The position numbers were made by a program, and so were the translations under genes. DNA of 64,000 bases. It comes from Streptomyces sp. NBC_01754. GTDB taxonomy: Bacteria; Actinomycetota; Actinomycetes; Streptomycetales; Streptomycetaceae. This document shows positions 57,464-64,000 of this stretch, piece by piece. The stretch is from NCBI RefSeq assembly GCF_035918015.1, contig NZ_CP109132.1, positions 6,138,001-6,202,000 of the forward strand. Reading direction: 5' to 3'. The number at the start of each line of letters is the position of its first letter. The stretch's first letter is position 1. The notes beneath the pieces were generated by a model. The model saw only the letters and a program-made list of their open reading frames with translations. It was not told the DNA's origin and did not search any database.

Positions 57464-58204
57464 TCATCCGAGCAGGGTTGCGACAGCGTCGGCGATGGGC
57501 CCGTGATGTGCGGTCCCGTGTCCGGGTAGGACGGTGTCGGCGTCGAGGGCGGCGAGCCTGTGCAGGGACCGGGTGGCGGCGGCCCGATCGTGGTGGAACA
57601 GCCCCGGGAGCAACTGCGGCCCGGTGCGGCGGCTGATCGCGTGCCCGGTCACCAACGCGTCCCCGGTGATCACCACGCCGTGCTGGGGGAGGAGGAAGGC
57701 TGAGTGGCCGGAGGTATGGCCGGGAGTGGGCACGGGCACCGGGTGCCCAGGGCAGTCCAGCGCGCCCGGCGTCGGAAACGGCCGCGGCTGGTCGACGCGG
57801 GCGTGGGATGTGGTCCCCAGACGCCGGATGGACGAGATCCAGCGCAGGGCGCCGGGCCGCCACACGTTGGCGAGCACGCGGGCCGGGGTCACGCTCTCGC
57901 GGACCTGTCCACGGACGTGGGCCAGTTCCTCGGGGTGAACGAAGACCGGGGCGCCATGGTTCTGGCTGAGCTGCTGCGCGCAACCGAGGTGATCCACGTG
58001 GGCATGGGTGATCAACACTGCTTCGATCGCGCGTGGATCGCGCCCCACGGCGCGGATGGATGCCTCCACATCGGCGAGCTGTGCGGGGAAGCCGGTGTCG
58101 ACGACGGTGACCGCGTCACCGTCGACCAGCAGTGTCCAGTTGACCGGACCAGAGCTGACGAAGAACACACCGTCAGCAACCTCTGTCGTTTCGCATTCGC
58201 TCAT
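57464..58204 (-). CDS. MBL-fold metallo-hydrolase
   Basis: 246 residues if started at ATG 58204. The metal-binding motif is HAHVDHLG (about residue 71), with later ligands in GHTSGH, TGDALV and a final PGHG. MBL-fold enzymes hydrolyse lactones, thioesters or related bonds; the substrate here is unknown. It is divergent from an AraC regulator 71 bases away, which probably controls it. Alternative starts at 58243 and 58261 would run into the shared promoter. Confidence 0.85.
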   Translation of the reverse strand: MSECETTEVADGVFFVSSGPVNWTLLVDGDAVTVVDTGFPAQLADVEASIRAVGRDPRAIEAVLITHAHVDHLGCAQQLSQNHGAPVFVHPEELAHVRGQVRESVTPARVLANVWRPGALRWISSIRRLGTTSHARVDQPRPFPTPGALDCPGHPVPVPTPGHTSGHSAFLLPQHGVVITGDALVTGHAISRRTGPQLLPGLFHHDRAAATRSLHRLAALDADTVLPGHGTAHHGPIADAVATLLG

Positions 58205-58275
58205 GACGTCAGCGTGCCCAGGCACTGGCGTACTGTCTATCATCGAGAGTCCGATTTTCATGAGAGGAAGTCCGG

Positions 58276-59286
58276 ATGTCCGATCCGCTGACCGATCTGG
58301 TCGGACTACTGCGACCACGCACCGTGCTCTGGAAACGAATCGACGCCTCAGGGGAGTGGGCAGTCGGCTTCACCGCCGCCCACGGCGTCAAGTTCGGCGT
58401 GCTCACCCAGGGCAACTGTCTGCTACTGGCCGGCGGTCCGCCGCTGCGCCTCAACGCCGGCGACTTCCTGCTGCTGTGCAGTCCGGCCCCCTTCCGCTTC
58501 GCGAGCGGACCTGATGTCCACCCCGCCGAGGGCGAAGCGCTGCTCGCCGAGGTCTCTGACAACGCGATCCGCCTCGGCTCGAACACAGACGACCCCGTCC
58601 GCCTCATCGGCGGCGCCTTTCTTCTCGAACCGGCCGACCACGATCTCCTGCACCACCTCGTACCCGACCGCATCCACCTACCAAGCACAGCCGACGGCAC
58701 CGCACGAATCGCCCGCCTGCTCGACCTGATCGGCGACGAAGCCACCGCCGACCGGCCCGGTGCCGCGTTCGTCCTGCCCCGCCTGGTCGAGGTCATGCTC
58801 GTCGAAGCGCTGCGAAGCGAGCGGGTCACCCCGCCTCGGGGCATGCTCCGCGCCTTGCGCGACCCGAACCTCGGCGCCGCCCTCCTCGCCTTCCACGCCG
58901 ATGTCCGCCACCCCTGGACCGTCGCCGAGCTGGCAACGGCGGCACACCTGTCCCGTACGGTCTTCGCCGCCCGCTTCACCGAACAGGTCGGCACCACGCC
59001 CGTCGCCTACGTGCTGGCCTGGCGCATGGCGCTGGCCAAAGACGCTCTGACCCACAGTGACCAGACCATCGAGGAGATCGCCCGCAAGGTCGGCTACGGC
59101 TCAGCGAGCGCTTTCAGCAACGCATTCCACCGTTTCACCGGCTCACGCCCCGGCAGGGACAGGCGCCTCCTCCACGCGGCCGGCAAGTCGGCCACGGCAA
59201 CCGCAAACCGGCGCACAACACCGAATACCGGATGGGCCCCCAGCCGGCCGGAGCTGGCTGGGGCCAGGCAGGCGCACCGCAGGTGA
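58276..59286 (+). CDS. AraC-family transcriptional regulator
   Basis: 336 residues: an N-terminal cupin domain (about 1-165, LLLAGGPPLRLNAGDFLLLC) and a C-terminal double helix-turn-helix (VAELATAAHLSRTVFAARF, IEEIARKVGYGSASAFSNAF). AGGAAG precedes the ATG. It likely regulates the divergent MBL hydrolase. The last ~45 residues after the DNA-binding domain are low complexity. Confidence 0.92.
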   Translation: MSDPLTDLVGLLRPRTVLWKRIDASGEWAVGFTAAHGVKFGVLTQGNCLLLAGGPPLRLNAGDFLLLCSPAPFRFASGPDVHPAEGEALLAEVSDNAIRLGSNTDDPVRLIGGAFLLEPADHDLLHHLVPDRIHLPSTADGTARIARLLDLIGDEATADRPGAAFVLPRLVEVMLVEALRSERVTPPRGMLRALRDPNLGAALLAFHADVRHPWTVAELATAAHLSRTVFAARFTEQVGTTPVAYVLAWRMALAKDALTHSDQTIEEIARKVGYGSASAFSNAFHRFTGSRPGRDRRLLHAAGKSATATANRRTTPNTGWAPSRPELAGARQAHRR

Positions 59287-59316
59287 CCGTGCGGCTCCAC
59301 GCCACACTCTCCCCAA

Positions 59317-59470
59317 TGCCACGGCGCCGCCTGCGAGGGCCGAGACCCGATGCGCCTGATCTGCGGCATCGACCCCGAAACCCTCGCCTCGCACCGCACA
59401 GCCACCGGCGCCCACATCGAGCTACGCCACAGCAGAAAGTGCGGTGCGACCTGGGGCCGGACTTGGGGGA
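59317..59470 (+). pseudogene. DUF2690-like fragment cut by the IS1380 remnant
   Basis: In the frame directly after the AraC stop, CHGAACEGRDP leads to HIELRHSRKCGATWGRTWGT, the cysteine-containing core of DUF2690 secreted proteins. Similarity ends where the antisense IS1380 sequence begins. No start or signal peptide remains. Confidence 0.5.
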
Positions 59471-60326
59471 CCGAGATCCAGCACCGCCCCTCCTCGTCCC
59501 ACACCGCGCTGGGGTACTTGATCGCCTTCCACCGGCTTCGTCGATGCCCGCGATCGCGGCTTGACCGAGGCGTTCATCCGCACCGTGACCGAGAACCGGA
59601 CGCCCAGGGCCCGGCAGGCGTGCACGGCATCGGCGCCGTAGAACGCGGAGTCGGCCCGTACGACCAGCAGGCCGCTCGCGCCGCACGCTCTCGCGGTGCG
59701 GATCGACTCGGTGACGAACGCGGCGACACCTCGGGCGGAGTTGGACGGTCCCTTGCGCAGACGGGTGGCGGCGATCACCGGAGCGGCCAGCGGGATGGAG
59801 ACGATCCCGATCAGCGCGTTCAAGCCCTTGACCTTGCTGTATCCGTATCCGACTCCTGCTTGACGTAGCCGTAGGTGCGGCGGATCGTGTCGTCGATGTC
59901 CACGTAGGCCACCTGGCCGGTGCCGGGCAGCAGTGGTGTGTACGCGGCCAGTTCGGGCAGGAACCGGCGGGCCACCGCGTGCAGTTGCTTCACGTGCCCG
60001 TAGCTGAAGGAGCGCAGGTACGAGCCCAGCGTGGACGGCGCCCGCACCCCGCTGAACAGCCGCGGCAGCCCACCATGCCGCATTCGGTCTATGTCATTAA
60101 TGCTGTCCGCCCCGGCGACCATGCCACCGACCAGCGACATCAGCTTCGCCGGGGGAAAGGCCCCGGTCCCGTCCCTCGAGGCCGGCAGCCGGACGTGCTC
60201 GTCGGCGAGTGCGGGCAGTGCGCACCGTCCGGCCAGCCGCACCACCGGGGCGAGCCCGCCGTACCCGGCCAGATTCGGATCATCAAACCGTGCGAAGATC
60301 CTTGCTGCGGCATGGGAAGATTGCAT
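59471..60326 (-). pseudogene. IS1380-family transposase remnant with several frameshifts
   Basis: From ATG 60326 (MQSSHAAARIFARFDDPN) the transposase N-terminus runs to YVDIDDTIRRTYGYVKQ, then shifts frame near 59863; it continues as LNALIGIVSIPLAAPVIAAT and LVVRADSAFYGADAV, then shifts twice more (AAIAGIDEAG; WDEEGRCWIS) before breaking off. At least three frame changes and loss of the C-terminal half make it inactive. Confidence 0.8.
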
Positions 60327-60630
60327 CTCGGAAGTGCCCTCGTGTTCGTGCGTGCTGGAAGCGTGAAGAACTCCCAACATCGCAGGTCAAAGGGTACTTC
60401 CTCGTCTCCGGAGAAGATATCCACAGGCATCAAGCCGGTGGATCCGGGCTGAAGGCACGTGTAGCTCTCCGCGTGAGCAACGTGAAGATCGACTGCCGAG
60501 CCGGTGACCGTTCCAGTTTGTAGAAGGACGGCCCCTTTCCGGGCCAGGGGCGTGCACCCGGTTCTGGTGTGCTTCCACCGCGTTGTCGCTGATGACGAGT
60601 GAGGTTCCCCCGTCATTCGGGAGGTGCTGA

Positions 60631-61245
60631 TCAGCTGGTCGGAGAAGGTTGGCGGGGTTTCAGGTTCGCTCGTTCGGCCGTTGCCTGCTCGGCGTAGTGC
60701 TTCTCCTCGAACTCGATCGGGTTGAGGTAACCGTGCAGCCTCTGGATGCGCCGGCTGTTATAGAAACCGTCGAAGTACTCGAAGAGCGCGAGGTTCGCCT
60801 CGGCCCTGGTGGCGAAAACACGGCCGCGGACGCACTCGGTCTTCGTCAGCATCCATAGATGCTCCGCGAGGGTGTTATCGTAACTGTCGCCGACCGAGCC
60901 CATCGACGCCTCAATACCGGCCCGCAAAAGGCGGGTTGTGAGTTTGATGGATGTGTATTGACAGCCGTGGTCGGCGTGGTGGACGAGCTCGCCGGGGACG
61001 GGATCGCGGCTGGCCAGGGCGTATTCCAGCGAGGTGAGGACCAGGTCCGCGTTCGCGCGGGCGGAGGTCTCCCAGGCCACCACCCGGCGGGAGTACGCGT
61101 CGCGGATCGCGGACAGCCACAACGGCCCCTCCCCGGTAGGGATCATGGTCAGGTCGGTGACCCACAGCCGGTTCGGGCCGGTCGCGGTGAAGTCGCGTTG
61201 CACCAGGTCAGTCCCCCTGATCCCTTCGGGTGCGCCTTGCCGGCG
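60631..61245 (-). mobile_element. IS3-family transposase OrfB, 5'-truncated
   Basis: The integrase-core domain is intact from EGIRGTDLVQRDFTATGPNR: first Asp in LWVTDLTMI, second in HHADHGCQYTS, and Glu in GDSYDNTLAEHLW. The helical N-terminus is replaced by unrelated sequence; the open frame to 61362 is not conserved. OrfA is absent, so the element should be immobile on its own. Confidence 0.8.
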
Positions 61246-61439
61246 TGAAAACATGGCTGCGGCGCCTGCCCGCCGATGCCGGTAGCTCGTTGGGACGTTG
61301 AGCCCGTAGGTCAGTCTGGTGCCGGGGCCGCAGAGGGGCCACGCACTGTTGCCATCGAGCACGCCGGTCAGATTCTCGCTCCCCCCGCGGCCCCCTGGGC
61401 AGGCGTCATCCCGTACGGATCGATACCAGGGAGTGGAGC

Positions 61440-62122
61440 ATGGCGGACACCGGCGACAGCGGTGGCACCGAGGAGATCGAGCAGGCCGAGGAGCTCGTGG
61501 CCCGTGTCGCGGCGATCGATATCGCCAAGGCGTCGGGCATGGTCTGCGTGCGGGTGCCGCACGAGGACCAGCCCGGCAAGCGCGTGCAGCGGGTCTTCAA
61601 CACCGTCGCGACCAGCGGCGCGATCCTGGACCTGGCCGACCACCTGATCTGCCAGGGCGTCACCCGAGTGGTGATGGAGGCCACGTCGACGTACTGGAAG
61701 CCCTACTTCTTTCTGCTGGAGTCGCGTGGTCTGGAGTGCTGGCTGGTCAACGCCCGTGACGTCAAGAACGTCCCGGGCCGGCCCAAGACCGACCGACTGG
61801 ACGCGGTCTGGCTGGCCAAACTCACCGAACGCGGCATGCTCCGGCCCTCGTTCGTGCCCCCGAAACCGGTCCGTGAACTGCGCGATCTGACCCGGGCCCG
61901 GGCGGTCATGACGCACGAGCGCACCCGCCACAAGCAGCGCACCGAGAAACTCCTCGAAGACGCCCAGATCAAGCTGTCCACCGTGATCGCCGACATCTTC
62001 GGCGTCTCCGGACGCGCGATGCTGGAGGCGCTGATCGCCGGTGAGCGCAGCCCCAAGGCCCTGGCGGACCTGGCCCACGGCACCATCAAGGCCAGCCACA
62101 GCACCCTGGCCGAGGCCCTGAG
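61440..62122 (+). mobile_element. IS110-family transposase, 3'-truncated
   Basis: The N-terminal DEDD-type domain is present (VAAIDIAKASGMVCVRV, VVMEATSTYWKPYFFLL, NARDVKNVPGRPKTDRLDAVWLAKL). It stops after AHGTIKASHSTLAEALR, where the antisense response regulator sequence begins. The C-terminal transposase_20 domain with its catalytic Ser is gone. Confidence 0.85.
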
Positions 62123-62727
62123 ACGTGGCTCTTGACGGTGGCGGGGGAGACGCGCAGCCGGGCCGCGGTCTCGGCCGTCGACATGCCCTCGGCCAGGTTC
62201 CTCAGCACCTCCTGCTCACGGGGGGTGAGTGCGGGCAGCAGCTCCTCGGCCCCGTTGGTCGGGAAGCCCGGTACGGCGGGCGGCCGTTGCACGTAGAGAG
62301 TGCGCAACTCCGGGGAGAGGACGGTGTGTCCGGATGCGACCGCACGGACGGCGGCCGCTGCTCCGGCTGCCTTGGGGTCCTTCACCAGGCAGCCGGTGGC
62401 GTCGGCCGCGAAGGCGGCGTCGAGACGGCACTTGTTCCAGCCGGTGGCGATGAGCAGCACGCACACCTCGCGCGAGGCCAGTTGCCGCACCTGCTCCATG
62501 GTGTTCTCGTGCGGAGCGGAAACCAGCACCACCACATCGACGCCTCCCAACGGTCTTCGATGCAGGAGCTGTTGGTAGCTAATGCTGGTAGTCACCTCAA
62601 GGTGCGTCGATCTGCGCAGGACGCGGGTGAGGACATGGCGCGATGCCGGGTCGTCGTCCGCCACCAGGACCCGCACCTTTTCGTCGGTGGGCCGGCCGGC
62701 GCCGAAGAGGTCACGCTCCAGAGACAT
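62123..62727 (-). pseudogene. LuxR-type response regulator, C-terminus replaced by IS110 sequence
   Basis: About 200 residues remain. A receiver-like domain (VRVLVADDDPASRHVLTRVL; the usual phospho-Asp position reads VVLVSAP, so phosphorylation is doubtful) is joined to LTPREQEVLRNLAEGMSTAE and LRVSPATVKSHVS. The last helix of the LuxR domain is missing; the frame runs on for about ten residues inside the IS110 remnant. The recognition helix survives, so some DNA binding is conceivable. Confidence 0.75.
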
Positions 62728-62768
62728 GAGGTACGCCCTTCGCCAGGATGTTCGGTTTGCCGGGCGGA

Positions 62769-62804
62769 AGCCTAGTTCTCGGAATTGTGTTCAGCAATGC
62801 TGAA
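62769..62804 (-). promoter_or_regulatory. Promoter and 15-base palindrome upstream of the response regulator
   Basis: On the minus strand TTGCTG, 17 bases, TAGGCT form a good vegetative promoter. The perfect palindrome TTCAGCAATGCTGAA (62790-62804) overlaps the -35 element, and another TTCAG half-site lies beyond. It looks like an operator for repression or autoregulation. Confidence 0.55.
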
Positions 62805-63020
62805 AGATGTTCAGGCTGCATGGGGCGGGAGAACCGCAGGCTGTCAGGGCGTCGGTCTGACTCTTCCTCCCGCGTGTACCCATGATCGGATACGCGCCCG
62901 AACGCCGGGATTACCGGCAAATCTGGCTGAAAGCTGCCGAGGTGTGTCCAGGTTTGATCCCCGAGGATCGTTTGGTCTCCCCTTTACTCGAAGGCCCGTT
63001 GTTCGTGCTGGAGTGACGCA

Positions 63021-64000
63021 CTAGTGTCCTGAGTCGTTAATTCGTGTGCAGTATGCGGCGAGGGTGTCGAGGATGTCGTCGGCGGTCTTCGTCCAGATGA
63101 ACGGCTTGGGGTTCTTGTTCCACTCGTTGATCCAGCGGCGGATGTCGCGTTCGAGTTCGACGACGCTGCGGTGGGCCGAGCGGCGGAGTTTGCGGCAGGT
63201 CAGTTCGGCGAACCAGCGCTCGACGAGGTTGAGCCATGAGGCGGAGGTGGGGGTGAAGTGCAGGTGGAAGCGGGGGTGCCGCAGCAGCCACTTCTTGACC
63301 GGCTCGGTTTTGTGGGTGGCGTAGTTGTCCAGGATCAGGTGGAGTTCGAGGTTCTTGGGGACGGCGGCGTCGATGACCTTCAGGAAGCGGAGGAACTCCT
63401 GGTGGCGATGGCGGCGGTAGTGCTGGGCGATGACCGAGCCGGAGGCGATGTCCAGGGCCGCGAACAGGCTGGTCGTGCCGTGCCGGACGTAGTCGTGGGT
63501 CATCTTCGCCGGCGTGGCCGGGGCCATCGGCAGCACTGGCTGGGTCCGGTCCAGGGCCTGTATCTGCGACTTCTCGTCCACCGCCAGGACCAGCGCGTTC
63601 TCGGGCGGGGAGAGGTAGATGCCCACCACGTCGCGGACTTTGGTCACGAACTGCGGGTCGGTCGACAGCTTCCAGGTCTCCACGATGTGCGGCTTGAGGC
63701 CGAAGGCCCGCCAGATCCGCGAGACGGCCGACTGCGACATTCCTGCGGCCTCGCCATCGAACGCGTCGACCAGTGCGAATCGCCCGTCGGCGGCGCCTGA
63801 TCCAGGGTCCTGGTGACCAGCGCCTCGACCTGCTCGTCCGTGATCTTTCGCGGCGCCCCCGAACGGGGCCGGTCCACCAGGCCCTCCAGCCGGTCCGCGG
63901 CGAACCGGGCCCGCCACTTGCGTGCGGTCTCCCGCGAGACACCGAGATCCTGCGCGACCTGCGCGTTCGGCCGGCCCTCCGCGCACGCCAGCACGATCCT
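63021..64000 (-). mobile_element. IS630-family transposase, frameshifted, running off the window
   Basis: The N-terminal helix-turn-helix part (VAQDLGVSRETARKWRARF, then HWSTRSMA) continues beyond base 64000. Near 63750 the frame shifts by one base, after which EAAGMSQSAVSRIWRAFGLK and the DDE domain follow (LAVDEKSQIQALDRTQP, LILDNYATHKT, SASWLNLVERWFAEL) to the stop at 63021. The element's end is probably at or just past 63021. No slippery heptamer was seen at the shift, so decay is likelier than programmed frameshifting. Confidence 0.8.

Noticed and set aside
63740..63770. Programmed -1 frameshifting in the IS630 transposase
   Set aside because: The overlap region (GGCGAGG) is not a slippery heptamer and no downstream pseudoknot was evident; a one-base loss is simpler.

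Overview
The window is high-GC actinobacterial DNA, very probably Streptomyces. Codons are C/G-ended with frequent GTG and TTG starts, and the content is typical of the genus: SARP and AfsA regulators, a type II thioesterase, secreted Tat/Sec enzymes and many decayed insertion sequences. No tRNA, rRNA or CRISPR array was seen.

Region 1 (1-27.4 kb) is a biosynthetic gene cluster. Its core operon (8.1-19.8 kb) encodes a fatty acyl-AMP ligase, two long acyl-CoA-dehydrogenase-like proteins, a free ACP, a one-module KS-AT-ACP polyketide synthase, a KAS III-like enzyme, a second ACP, a 2-oxoacid-dehydrogenase-type acyltransferase and a phosphopantetheinyl transferase. Several of these genes overlap by 4 bases. 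An FkbH-like glyceryl transferase lies just upstream and a capped alpha/beta hydrolase downstream. FkbH, ACP, KAS III, E2-like acyltransferase and hydrolase together form the tetronate signature known from agglomerin, RK-682 and abyssomicin. The inferred pathway is: fatty acid activated onto an ACP, desaturated by the two dehydrogenases, extended once with malonyl-CoA, then condensed with glyceryl-ACP to a 3-acyl tetronate, perhaps acetylated and eliminated to an exocyclic methylene. A P450, a flavin monooxygenase and an SRPBCC protein look like tailoring enzymes. Regulation is by two SARPs and an AfsA-type butyrolactone synthase, and a 17-base motif recurs at the cluster's promoters.

Region 2 (27.4-30.8 kb) is a ferredoxin / 2-oxoacid:ferredoxin oxidoreductase operon. 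Region 3 (30.9-36.3 kb) looks like a small YcaO (azoline-forming) RiPP locus: a 68-residue candidate precursor overlapping a fused cyclodehydratase, a NarL-type two-component system, and a stand-alone protein resembling the N-terminal domain of SagB dehydrogenases. The same dyad, TTCAC-N9-GTGAA, precedes the two outer transcription units. Region 4 (36.5-41.2 kb) has a small membrane protein, a LysR regulator and a B12-type ABC importer behind a cobalamin riboswitch.

Region 5 (41.4-45.4 kb) holds a broken DUF1963-like gene, an insertion-sequence scrap, and a kinase/FHA pair. Region 6 (45.6-55.2 kb) is an island of secreted proteins. Three different catalytic domains (glycosidase-like, M23 peptidase, lysozyme/transglycosylase-like) each carry a seven-repeat PLL-type propeller; a penicillin acylase-family enzyme, a deleted esterase and a cutinase-like hydrolase accompany them. 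Region 7 (55.2-64 kb) is a degraded mobile-DNA landing zone with a LuxR-SARP fusion regulator, an integrase fragment, an MBL/AraC divergent pair, remnants of IS1380, IS3, IS110 and IS630 elements, and a response regulator whose 3' end was replaced by IS110 sequence.
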